Below are positions 1-9,600 of a stretch of DNA of 41,734 bases, piece by piece. Each line of letters starts with the position of its first letter. Position 1 is the stretch's first letter. The notes beneath the pieces were generated by a model. The model was not told where the DNA came from, ran no database searches, and was given only the letters and a program-made list of their open reading frames with translations. Source of the DNA: Chrysochromulina parva (taxonomy: Eukaryota > Haptophyta > Prymnesiales > Chrysochromulinaceae); the NCBI GenBank assembly GCA_002887195.1, contig PJAB01000109.1, positions 1-41,734 on the forward strand, in the 5' to 3' direction. The position numbers were made by a program, and so were the translations under genes.

Positions 1-237
1 TCCTATAAGATCCTATTTAATATAGGTTGCCATACATTTCATGTAAATTTTCCTCGCCTGCGGCGCGCCCGAAAAAAAGTCCACTTCTGCCAGGTGCGCG
101 ACCTGATCTCAGCTTCACTCGAGTGCGACTTGACACTTGTCGGTGTCAAGTTGTGTGTATTCTCTATTCACGGCTCCAATCGCATCACGCATCCGCCCAG
201 ACGCGGATCGAGCCGGTTCTTACGTCTTCACCGCGTC

Positions 238-1617
238 TCACCCGACAGTTGGCACAGTGCCCAGGGACGCCTCGCAGGCCTTGAGAATGGTGTTGAGTGC
301 TTTGCCACGCTCGCTGAACCCGTTGAACTCGTGTGTCAATGAAGGCACGAAGTCAGAGACGGCACTGCGAGCCGTCACATGAAGCGAGCGGCCCGCTCCA
401 GGCATCAGCTTAAATCGTTTGGCCCTCACGACCGAAACGATGTCCGCGAGCGGGACGAGTAGCTTCCTGCCGAGTGCACCCAAAAAGCAGAGGTGGTAGG
501 TCGTGACATGCAGTTGGCCGATCGCACTGCCGAGAGAGCATGCGAATTTGCCCACGCTCGCGGAGTTCTCAGGCAGATCGAAGCACTTGATGAGCTTCGC
601 GGGCACGAGCTTGCGGTCCAGATTGAAGTGCATGAGGGCCTCGCGCAATCCGCTTGGAGCCCCGCTCAACTCGGCGCCATCTTCTGCTTGCGATAGGCCG
701 GCATCTCCCGCGGCCTCCTGCTCATCTGCAGGCACCTCCTTGTCGAACAGGTTCTTGGTGGAGACCGACGAAGTGCGGCCGAGCCAGCGGTGGTCGAGAG
801 CCTCGGCTGCAGTCATGCGCTTAGTCGGGTCGACGACCAGCAGTTTGGAGACAAAGTCCTTCGCGTCCGCGGAGATTGGATCCCAATACGGAGAGAGGAA
901 CTTGTACGACCCGGCCTTGATCTTCTTGAACATCTGCGCGTCGTTCTCGCCGTAAAACGGTGGAAACCCACACAGCAGAACGTACACAATCACGCCAACG
1001 GACCAGAGGTCAACCTGTGATGAGTAGCTTTTGCTCGTCAACACCTCGGGGGCAACGTAGCCAGGCGTGCCACATGCCGTCTTCATGATCACTTCGCCGG
1101 CAAGGTCGTCTGCAAAAATCTTTGAGAGCCCAAAGTCGGTGATTTTGACTGCAGCCGCATTGGAGGAGTCTTTCAGGAGGATGTTCTCCGGCTTGAGATC
1201 ACGATGCGCGACGCCTCGTGAATGCAAATACTTGATGGCGTCCAGGAGTGTTATTGTTACGGTGCGAGCATCAGCCTCCGAGTAATGGCCCTTTGCGATG
1301 ATGCAATCAAAAAGCTCGCCTCCGGTTAGGAGCTCGAGCACGAGGTACAGCACCTTTTCCGTCTCATAGCAGGCATGCATCTTCACGACATTCGGATGAT
1401 CACATCGTGTCAGAATATCGACTTCGGCCTTCAGCATGGCAATCTTGTTGTTTGCGGGCTTCTGAATGATCTTGATCGCCACCATTTCTCCGGATTGCTT
1501 ATGAACGCCAATCTTCACCTTGCTGAAATGGCCGGTGCCGATCGTGTCGCCAATGTCATACTCTGCAGTGATGGCCGTTGGGATCGCGCTGGAGATGATG
1601 GCTTCGCCTGCAGCCAT
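238..1617 (-). CDS. CaMK-type Ser/Thr protein kinase with C-terminal GRAM domain
   Basis: A 459-residue single-exon protein. The kinase domain spans about residues 20-280 and keeps every catalytic element: glycine loop GTGHFSKV (27-34), ATP lysine in AIK (49), alpha-C glutamate (65), HRDLKPEN (138-145), DFG (161-163) and APE (189-191). The lobe pattern, including the GTPGYVAPEVL segment and HRWL end, is that of the CAMK group. No calmodulin-binding helix or EF-hands are obvious. After an acidic linker (about 293-320), residues 344-446 read as a GRAM domain (starts KCFDLPENSASVGKFAC, then a beta-rich segment), a PH-like fold that binds membrane lipids or proteins. This predicts a membrane-recruited kinase; the substrate is unknown. 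The start lies 27 bp from the 5' end of the neighbouring divergent reading frame, so the two genes probably share a promoter. The kinase call is firm, GRAM probable. Confidence 0.93.
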   Translation of the reverse strand: MAAGEAIISSAIPTAITAEYDIGDTIGTGHFSKVKIGVHKQSGEMVAIKIIQKPANNKIAMLKAEVDILTRCDHPNVVKMHACYETEKVLYLVLELLTGGELFDCIIAKGHYSEADARTVTITLLDAIKYLHSRGVAHRDLKPENILLKDSSNAAAVKITDFGLSKIFADDLAGEVIMKTACGTPGYVAPEVLTSKSYSSQVDLWSVGVIVYVLLCGFPPFYGENDAQMFKKIKAGSYKFLSPYWDPISADAKDFVSKLLVVDPTKRMTAAEALDHRWLGRTSSVSTKNLFDKEVPADEQEAAGDAGLSQAEDGAELSGAPSGLREALMHFNLDRKLVPAKLIKCFDLPENSASVGKFACSLGSAIGQLHVTTYHLCFLGALGRKLLVPLADIVSVVRAKRFKLMPGAGRSLHVTARSAVSDFVPSLTHEFNGFSERGKALNTILKACEASLGTVPTVG

Positions 1618-1778
1618 GAATTAACGAAGGCCTTGCCGCGATCGTGCACGCCGATTCGCGGGGCAGTTACGTCCAGGGTGACGAAACCCGCAAAATGCTT
1701 CGGAGCTTTCTTCTACCACCTGCTGACGGTCTACATGTAACCGCAACCGCGGTCCAGGCCGGATCCAATGCAGAATGC

Positions 1779-2585
1779 ATGCGCGATCCTTTTGTGCCAG
1801 GATCTCTGAACGCCAAGAAGTCCAAGTCCATGCTGGCGGTCCTCCTGCTGAGTCTCAGTCCCATCACGAGCACTTTTTTGGACGAGAAGGGCAAGCCGGT
1901 CTCCAAGAGCAAGGAGAGCGTCGAGCACGCGCTGATCCGGAGGCACATTTCAAAGCAGTCTTGTGGTGTGCTTGAGCTGGGTGCTCGGTTCGGCACGTCT
2001 TCTTGCGCAATCGCACACCACATAGATCGCAAGGACGCTATTGTCAGCGTCGAGGCCGACCCATCGGTTTCACCAGCGACCGCGCGCAACCTGCGCGAGA
2101 ATAATTGCTCGAACCATTTGATCAGCGGCGTGGTTGCGACGCGTCCCATGGTGCGATCCAAGCGGCGGAATGGCTCGGGTTACACGAATTATTTTGAGGT
2201 CCTGCATGCAGATGGGAAGCAGGCTGCTGCCGCCATCGCAAACGAGTCCTCGATCGCGTACACGCCCACGCAGCTCGAGCGCACGTATGGTGTGCGCTTC
2301 GACTCCATGGTCGTCGACTGCGAGGGCTGCTTCGACGCGTTTGTGTCTTCATTCCCTGGATTCGTGTCTCGAATAGAAACCATCATACTGGAGGCCGACT
2401 ATGGCATGGGCATGCAGCGTCTGGGCTATGCGAATTATACCGCGCTCGAGCAATCGCTCCACGCTATGGGCTTCGGAACCGTCGAGCGCTTCGACCATCC
2501 GTGCTGTCGGAAGCCACCATTCAATCAGATTTCCATGATGGTGTTCAAGCAGGCGATGCGCAACGGGCCCATGACCTGCGCGTAG
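1779..2585 (+). CDS. FkbM-family SAM-dependent methyltransferase
   Basis: The reading frame is open from 1644; a start at 1779 gives 268 residues and puts a short basic stretch before a hydrophobic segment (MLAVLLLSLSPITSTFL), as in a signal anchor. Starts at 1698 or 1830 are possible. The SAM-binding region is recognisable: LELGARFGTSSCAIAH (motif I), then VSVEADPSV with the acidic residue of motif II, and VVDCEGCFDAFVSSFPGF followed by ETIILEAD, the D-x-E-G and I-x-x-E-x-D signature of the FkbM family. FkbM proteins O-methylate sugars or small molecules; the substrate cannot be told. The leader suggests the endomembrane lumen. The gene is divergent from the kinase gene. Confidence 0.8.
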   Translation: MRDPFVPGSLNAKKSKSMLAVLLLSLSPITSTFLDEKGKPVSKSKESVEHALIRRHISKQSCGVLELGARFGTSSCAIAHHIDRKDAIVSVEADPSVSPATARNLRENNCSNHLISGVVATRPMVRSKRRNGSGYTNYFEVLHADGKQAAAAIANESSIAYTPTQLERTYGVRFDSMVVDCEGCFDAFVSSFPGFVSRIETIILEADYGMGMQRLGYANYTALEQSLHAMGFGTVERFDHPCCRKPPFNQISMMVFKQAMRNGPMTCA

Positions 2586-2738
2586 TTGACATGTGGACTA
2601 CAATTGTATGTTGACATGTTCAACGCTTGTGGAAGCAGCAGGGGGGGGCGCGACGGGAATCCCGATTCCCTGTGCGGTCGGTGTACGGTCGGTGTGGCGG
2701 TCCGTCGCCATGCGTCGCTAAAATCATGAGCTTGTAAA

Positions 2739-4433
2739 ATGACGAAGCTCGTTTCTCGTGAATGGACCAATCCTCAATTCATGACGACTTCTATCTTGCT
2801 GGCCCTCCTCCATGTCGCCTTTCTGCTCTTCTTCCTCCTCGCACCACTGCTCCTCTTTGGGGGCTGGTTCTTAGTCGAGGCCATTCTCCGCAGGCTTCTC
2901 GTCGCCCTGCTCCGGCGAATCGTGCGCAACGCACCCGTCAAGATTGACAGCTGCTCGTTCGGCTATGGCCACCTTGAGCTTCGCGGCCTGCACATAGGCA
3001 ATGGGCCGGGCGAATGGTCGGCACCATTTGCCGTCGCGAGCGGCCGTTTGCGCATCGAGCTCACATTTCTTGGTCTGCTTTCGCTGGTGCCGTTCCTCCA
3101 GCTGCACAACTGGAGCCTCGGGCCGCTCGAGCTCATGTTCGGCTTCCGCATCAAGCAGGTCGAGAAGTTCGAGGTGGAGAACATCACAATTTTCTTGGAG
3201 GACAACAAGGGCGCGACCAACTCATCGAACAACCAACTCATTCGATGGGTGACAGAAAACTGTGATGAGGGTGGAGCCAAGAAGCAGGCCCGCATACTTC
3301 GCATTGAGAAGAGCCGGCGCGATTGGCGCCGCCGCTGGCAGCACGGCGATGAGAGCCGAGGCAGACCCGATGGCGCGACAACTGCGGCCACAGACAGCGC
3401 AGCCAGTGGTGCTGGTGCTGGCGCTGGTGCTGGCGCTGGAACTGGCGCTGGTGCTGGTGCTGGTGCTGGTGCTGGTGCTGGTGCTGGTGCTGGTGCTGGT
3501 GCTGGTGCTCAACCCGTGCCCTCCGCGGGAGTCGCCGCGCTCGCCCAGGCGACCGAGGCGTCCGCGTCGTCCGAAGTACCGGGCGGCGCCGCCGGCGACG
3601 ACGACAACGAGGTCGAGGAGGCTGATGGGCAGACACGGGGGCCAATGGAGCGGCTTCTGATGCGAAAGATCAGCGAGAAACGCGAGGGGCTGGACGCCGT
3701 ACGCACCTTCCTATTCGGTGCGAACCGGCACGCGACGCCCGGAGACTTCCTCGCCAGAGCGCGCGAGGCCTTGGCGGCACAGCACACCGAGTTGCACTCG
3801 CGCATGCGTACCTTCGCCGAGCAGAAGGCGCGCGGGCTGGCCCAAAAGGAGGCGGGGGCTGCGGTAGAGCACATGGAGGAGTCGCACGAGTGGCGCATTG
3901 GTTCAATGGAGGTCGCGGCGTTCACACTCTCCATCAATGGGCAGGTGCTCGGTCTGGGCAGTGATGGCTGGGCAATGCGCGGCTTCTGCGGCACCGACGC
4001 GCATCTAATGCAACGCCTCCTCTTTGGCGCCAATGTGGTCAATACCCTCGAGGGCACGGTAGCTTCGCTCGAGGGGTCGAAGGCATTCAACTTGGATCAC
4101 GTAGCCGTGCACGAGCTCGGGCTCGCGGCTAAAATGCTCAAGGACAGCAGCGCGGCCATGGCCTTGCACAAGTCGGCAAGAGTGCGCAATTCGGTCGACT
4201 CCTTCGTCGAGATCACGGGCGCCAAGGCGAACGAGTTGAAAGAGAAGGTCGCGGAGAAGGTTGCGGTCGCCGAGCAGGGTCTACGCGACGCTAAGGTCGG
4301 ACTCGCCATGGCTTTGGAAGAAACCAAGGATGGCATCGCCAAGGACGGCATCGCGAAAGGGGTTTGGGGCTTTGGAGAGCGCTTCGTCAAGCACGTGCGA
4401 CGAGATGCGCAGAGTCCGACTGCGGCTCCGTGA
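2739..4433 (+). CDS. Membrane-anchored protein with AsmA/chorein-like N-terminus and Gly-Ala repeat
   Basis: A 564-residue protein. Residues about 15-50 form a long hydrophobic segment rich in Leu and Phe, followed by a basic cluster. Residues about 66-145 (VKIDSCSFGYGHLELRGLHI, then GEWSAPFAVASGRLRIEL) resemble the N-terminal strands of AsmA- or chorein-type lipid-groove proteins, where a membrane helix precedes 'function of x on layer y' beta repeats; this is a resemblance only. A 34-residue (Gly-Ala)n run follows, then an acidic linker. The C-terminal half is helical and charged, with lysine/glutamate heptads (KANELKEKVAEKVAVAE) suggesting an amphipathic or coiled-coil end. No enzymatic motif is visible. 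A role in membrane contact or lipid transfer is a guess. The start at 2739 could instead be the Met at 2781, just before the hydrophobic stretch. Confidence 0.65.
   Translation: MTKLVSREWTNPQFMTTSILLALLHVAFLLFFLLAPLLLFGGWFLVEAILRRLLVALLRRIVRNAPVKIDSCSFGYGHLELRGLHIGNGPGEWSAPFAVASGRLRIELTFLGLLSLVPFLQLHNWSLGPLELMFGFRIKQVEKFEVENITIFLEDNKGATNSSNNQLIRWVTENCDEGGAKKQARILRIEKSRRDWRRRWQHGDESRGRPDGATTAATDSAASGAGAGAGAGAGTGAGAGAGAGAGAGAGAGAGAGAQPVPSAGVAALAQATEASASSEVPGGAAGDDDNEVEEADGQTRGPMERLLMRKISEKREGLDAVRTFLFGANRHATPGDFLARAREALAAQHTELHSRMRTFAEQKARGLAQKEAGAAVEHMEESHEWRIGSMEVAAFTLSINGQVLGLGSDGWAMRGFCGTDAHLMQRLLFGANVVNTLEGTVASLEGSKAFNLDHVAVHELGLAAKMLKDSSAAMALHKSARVRNSVDSFVEITGAKANELKEKVAEKVAVAEQGLRDAKVGLAMALEETKDGIAKDGIAKGVWGFGERFVKHVRRDAQSPTAAP
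3408..3509 (+). repeat. (GGTGCT)n hexanucleotide array coding Gly-Ala
   Basis: Seventeen six-base units (GGTGCT with GGCGCT and one GGAACT variant) lie in frame inside the membrane-protein gene and encode 34 residues of alternating Gly and Ala with one Thr. The 3' units are identical, indicating recent slippage. Length variation between strains would change protein length without a frameshift. Confidence 0.95.
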
Positions 4434-4729
4434 TGCGTGCGGAGGTCGCGACGGCTTACCATTGGCGGTTCCCACGATCGCTTTTGGCGCGCGTGATCGC
4501 GCGTGACTGTGATGCGACGGCCGGTGTGTCCCTGTGTCGTGTGTGGAGCCGCCCCCGCCCCGTCTGGGAATGCTTTCGACCTTTCGTTTAGCGAGGACCG
4601 CGCCAACGACGGTCTCTCGGGCTTTAATTTCCGTTTTCTGAGAGAGTATCAACTGCGACGGGGCCCTTGCTCTGCATGGCTCTACTTGCGCTACTGAGTA
4701 CTGGTGTCACGACGCGTGGCCACGGGGAG

Positions 4730-5838
4730 TCAGAATAAGTCAGACAAGCGCGAGTACCAGTCGAAGGGATGAGGAACATCGATCTTGGCTAAGATCCCTT
4801 TGGCGAGCGTGACAGCGCTGCCTGCCGCAATGTTGCAAGTCGAGATACGCGAGAAGCCGTACTGCAGCGCGATCGAAGAGAAGATTGGGATCGTGAGGTT
4901 GTCGTTGATCCCAAACGGCTCGATGAGCTCGGTGAGCGTCGCGACGATGGCGCCAATCGCGACCTGGTGAGCGAGTGCGACGAGCGTGCGCATGAGGAGA
5001 AAACCGCAAGGCAACAAAAGGCGGCACAAGGCGGCGCGAGTGGGCGGTGCAGCGGCGCGAGGCGGCGCAGCGGCGGGGCACGCACTGGGTACTCGCGCAG
5101 CTCCACGTTCCAAAACGTGACGCAGCCGATGCAGAAGCACACGAGCAGCATCGCCATGGAGCCCTCAGCACTCTTCTTGCCCGCTCGACCGAGCTTGAGG
5201 CTGACCGTCTCACCTCCGAAGGAGACGCCCACGATGGCGGCACTCAGGTCGCCGAGAATGAGGAAGAGGATCGAGGCCATCGTGATCGACGGCGGCGAGA
5301 TCGCCATCGTCAGTGTGCATCCAAGGGAGAGATAGCAAGAGCCGGTCAGCTGGTTCTTCTCCTTCTCGCGCAGGATCCGCTGCATCGGCCAGTTGCGCTG
5401 GATCCATCCTGGGCCGTACACGCGCGAGATGTCGGCCGTCCACCCCGTGATGGTGATTGCCCAGCACAGGCTGACGCAGTCCTCATTCGTCCAGCCGACG
5501 TTGAGCAGCAATTGATGGATGAGCGGCACGAGCAGCGTTGCTAGGTGAAACATCTTGCGATCGACCTCCTTAATTGTCCGATGCACCTTGCGCGCGTTGA
5601 CGCCCCACGCCTCCAGAAACCTTTCTTTGTTGCGCAGCCCATTGAAGGCGAGCGTGCCGACCAGCGATGCTAAGCTGAGCAGGAGGATCACGTTGAGCAG
5701 GGATCGATTGTTGGGTTGATCGACGGCCCACGGCTGCGAGACCTCGCTCTGGCCGTGCCACCACGCGGACAGGGCGGCGACTGTTGAGACCGGAGGCGCC
5801 GGTGCGCTGCCCGCACACGATTGCTTCTGCCACGCCAT
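4730..5838 (-). CDS. CTP-dependent lipid kinase (dolichol kinase / DGK1 / phosphatidate cytidylyltransferase family), two exons
   Basis: Exon 1 is 5838-5086 and exon 2 is 4963-4730, joined in phase 0 across a 122-bp intron (4964-5085; donor CCA|GTGCGT, acceptor CTCACCAG|GTC), giving 328 residues. The intron is inferred because the frame degenerates into Arg/Pro/Ala after NVELREYP while the other frame continues the family with a TELIEPFGINDNLTIPIFSS segment. That D-N-(L/F)-T-(I/V)-P signature, together with RKMFHLATLL near residue 93 and LGDLSAAIVG(V)SFG, marks the multi-pass membrane enzymes that use CTP to phosphorylate dolichol or diacylglycerol in the ER. Several hydrophobic helices are visible. 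Which lipid is used cannot be decided; similar plastid phytol/farnesol kinases share the motifs. Confidence 0.85.
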
Positions 5839-6629
5839 GGATTCGTTCGTTCGTGAAATGGGCTGGTTTGATGAAGAACTTTTGATTCTATTTGAGTTAT
5901 TTGAGCGAGTATGGCTGTGTTAAGGGGGTCCAGGGGTCCCGAGCTAGTTGTAACCGCACACGTATGTAAGTCGGTCCGGTGTCTTGGGTGTCATTTTATA
6001 AACATTGGCTTTGAATTTGAATCGGCGGACCCCATTCGACCCTCTGTCGCTCGGCTACGGCTTTCCACAGGAAAATTGGCCAGCAAAATCAAGAGACAAG
6101 TCAATCAACACTCAGGCCGCCGACTCGGAATCTACGATGCATCTCTGGTACAGGTAGGAACCACAGAGTTTGGACTTGTAGTTCCCCAGGTTGATGATTG
6201 AGGAGGGTATATAAGAGAGAGCGGACGCGTGGGCCTCCTCATACATGTACCTCAAGCCTCCTCCCTTGGCCTCCTCGTGTCCTGAACGTATTTAAATTTA
6301 TTAGCGAGCGCGCGTCAGAGGGCCTCCTGGTCCTATTCGTTCCGCTGTGAACTGGCTGTAATCCTAAATCCAGTTAAACTCTCACACGACAAGACCCGCC
6401 CCGACCCGTTAGCCGTTTACGCCCCGCGCCCCGCCTACAACCGTAACGGTATACCCCGTACGCCTACAACTCGCCGTCGCGGAACGCGGATGTGTCCGCG
6501 CTGTGTTCATTAGCGTTCACGGTTAAAGTATGTTCCTGGCGGCGCGCGGCGCTGGGGCGTATGTGTGTCTTGAAGATTCCAGCGCGAGGGGCGGGGGGCT
6601 AAAAGGACCCGCAATTGGCTGGCTGTGTG
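5839..6629. other. Gene-free spacer, 5' of the lipid kinase and 3' of the ZFC3H1-like gene
   Basis: No credible coding sequence. It holds a good TATA-like box on the + strand (GGTATATAAGAG, about 6207-6218), a cluster of GCCTCCTC words at about 6232-6330, one TACATGTA palindrome (6242-6249) and a GCGTTCACGG word near 6513 similar to the GTTAACGTTCACGG word upstream of the LRR gene. No gene is seen downstream of the TATA-like box on that strand, so its use is uncertain. Confidence 0.5.
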
Positions 6630-9600
6630 TCAGCGATCCCTACCAACGAGCGTCCCTGTCAGGCGTACCCCTGCAGCCGACGCGAGCGCACGAAGTCGGA
6701 AGAGGGACTCGACGTTGCCGCGCATCTCTTCGAGGTCGAGCCATTGCTGCCAGAGCACGCCCGAGCTGTAGTGCGTGGCGACTGCGACGTGGGCCAGCGT
6801 GGACGCCACGGCCCATTGCTCTTCGGCCGCCTCGAGCCAGATAGCCCTGTTGGGGGGATGTACCTCAGGGCAGGCGAGCAAGGCAGGGGCAGGCAGCGCA
6901 GCGGGGTGGTGTGCGGGATGGTCTCGAAGGTGCAGGGGCACGAGGGGAGGAGAGAGGAGAGCAAGGGGGCGAGGCGGGAGCAGTTGCGAGCGACAGGGCA
7001 AGCGTTCAGCGCGGCTACAATGTCCACGCCTCCTCCGTAACGTCGTCCTCGAGCAAGCAGCTGGCGAGGACGGCTCGTGCTTCGTCGGTCCGCCCAGCGA
7101 GCGCCGCGCTGGCCGCCAAGTACACCGCGGCCGAAGGCGGGAGGCGCTTTGCAATGGTCATATCCCATGGACAGGGATGGTCTGCGCACCCCTCGGTACT
7201 CAGCTGCAGTGCGGCTATGCTCGTCTCCACCTCCCACGCAAAGTCACCCCCGCGGCTCGCCGCACGCATGCCGCCGCCTACCCTGCCGCCGCCTACCCTG
7301 CCGCCGCCGTCCTCGGAGTACCGGGTGCGCATGCCGGCAGCCGCGCTGCCGCCGCTACCGCTCATGCATCCTCGTGTCCAGGAACGGGCCGGCTCTGTGT
7401 CGAGAACGGCGAGAAGCTCCACATCGGTCCCCTCATCGTACGCCGTGTCGTACGCTTCGCGCTCGCTGCCCTCGTGACCCCGCACGACTCCCTCGCCGCC
7501 CGCGGTGCCATGCCCGCTGCTGCGACCGCACCAGTTGCTCGGGTTAGGGTCAGGGTTGGGGTCAGGGTCAGATTCAGTATCACCGCTCGCAGCAGCAGGC
7601 CGAGACCGAGGCGGAGGCGGAGGCGGAGGCAGCAGCAGCTGGCGAGAGTGCACGGAGGCGACGAAGGCATTGCGCGGCTGTGCGGCCAAGTGCTCACCAC
7701 AGCGTGGCTGTGCGGCCAAGGACGCGGCAGTGGGCGCGGTCGTGCGCGCGGGCAGCACGCGAGTGCGCGAGAAGCATCGACTCAGGAGCGCTCGTATCAC
7801 GGTGGGCGTATCTCGGTGCGTCTCGGTGTATCTCGCTCGTATCTCGGTGGGCGGCGAGATGGTGCATCCCGCCCTCTGCGCACTCCAATCGAGATAGCGC
7901 AGCCACAGGGTCATGAGGCTCGCCGGCGGCGTGGGCAGCGCACTGGCAGCCGCGATGGCGGTCTCGAAGGCTTCGACTGTCTCCTCTGGAGGCCCAACGA
8001 GCTGCGTCCACAAGACGCTGAGTAGGTGCAGGTACACTGCTTCCTGCGCCGCCTCTGGCCCTGCGGCGCTCCAGCTGCTCGCGCTGCGCCGCCATCGCGC
8101 CGCGAGCCGCCCCACAGCGCTCACGACGACGCTGCTCGGCGGCTGCGCAGCGAGTGGGAGAGCGCGTGCGTCGAGAGCACGCACGCCTTCGGATGCCGCG
8201 GTGCTCGAATCGTCGTGAGAAGTCGCCGCCTTCTCCTTCAGCTCTTTGGGAGTTGGAGCGCGCGGGCGGCACCATTCCCACACGATCGTCGCGTCGGTGC
8301 TCCCAGCACGCCGCCCCGGGACGGAAGGAGCGGAAGGAGCATCGACGGCGGCCAACTGCTCGCTGAAGGCGCATGCCAGCAACTGCAGCGCTACCGCACG
8401 GCTGTGGCTGGCCGCCAGCACGAGGGCATGCCAGTGTTCGAATCGATGAGGGCGTGGCAGCAAGTTGGCCTCGGGGCCGCCCTCGCCACCCTCCTCGCCC
8501 TCGCCGGCCTCGTCGCCAGTGTCCTCGTCGGCGGTCTTCGGCGCGGCGCCTTCGCGAGCCTTCTTCCTCTTCGCGAGCTTTCGCCTTGCGTTACTCGCGG
8601 CGTGTCGCCCTCGCCATTTGGGCTGGCCCGGGCCCGTCTCCGATAGGCGAGCGCGCCACAGAAGCTCCTCTGCGTAGGCCGCCTCTGCTGGTGGCGCCGT
8701 CGCGGGCCAAGCGCCCGGCGCGGCGCGCGCCCTCTGCACCAGCGCCCACAGCTGCCACAGCTGCTCGCAGCGGGCGCCACCGCTTCGGAAGTCCTCGCTC
8801 AGGAAGCGGCGGCACGCACCGTCGGCAGCGTCCAGGTCGGGCACAGCCAGCTCCATCGCCACAAGGTTGAGGCGCAGCGGCCAGTGCTCGGCGGCACGCG
8901 CGAGCGCGAGCGCGCGAGGCAGCGGCGCTGACGCGGCGGGGTCCACAGCCCGCATTGGTTCCACAGCCTGCATTGGTTCCACAACCCGCATGGGTTCCAC
9001 AGCCCGCATTGGTTCCACAGCCTGCATTGGTTCCACAGCCTGCGTGGGTTCCACAGCCTGCGTTGGCGGTGGTGCCTCTCCGAGGGCCTTCGGATCCATG
9101 TCGACCGCCGTCGGTGCTGCTGCTGGTGCCGCTCCCGCGCCTGTGGCCACATCCTCTGAAGGCTCGCGACTGAGACTGAAGGCGTCCCGCCCAGTCTCGT
9201 TTCGGAGCAAAGTGACGGACGCCTCGACAGCCTCGACGGCCTCGTCAAAGAGCGAGCGCAGCGTACGCAGCTTCGTGGCAGCTTGCTGGGCGTCCAAGGC
9301 GGCGCGCACTGGCGCCCACGCTGCGTTCCAATCGACCACGCCACTGCCACCGCGGCCTCCACCGCCCAGCTCGTCGCCCAAGGCGTCGGCGGCGTGTGGG
9401 CCGGTGGGCGCCATGGTGGGCGCCATGGTCGGCGCGGGGCGCGACGCCGACTGCTCCTCGGCGAGCGCCGCCGCGAGCGCCATGCCGCCGCGGAGCTGCC
9501 CGCTCAGGCACAGCTCGATGCGGCAGAGCCAGAGGACGCTGAGGGCGCGAGGTGACAGCCACGGCGCGATGCGTGGGATGGGAGGCAGCGACCTGAGCCC

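Noticed and set aside
3222..3512. Minus-strand frame with a long Ser-Thr run
   Set aside because: It is the other-strand reading of the GGTGCT array, with no other coding support.
5911..6201. 96-codon plus-strand frame in the spacer before the ZFC3H1-like gene
   Set aside because: No recognisable motif and ordinary spacer composition; it lies upstream of, not downstream from, the TATA-like box.
7544..7580. GGGTTAGGGTCAGGGTT-like telomeric sequence
   Set aside because: It lies inside the ZFC3H1-like coding sequence and encodes Asp-Pro-Asn-Pro repeats; the similarity to telomere repeat follows from that peptide.
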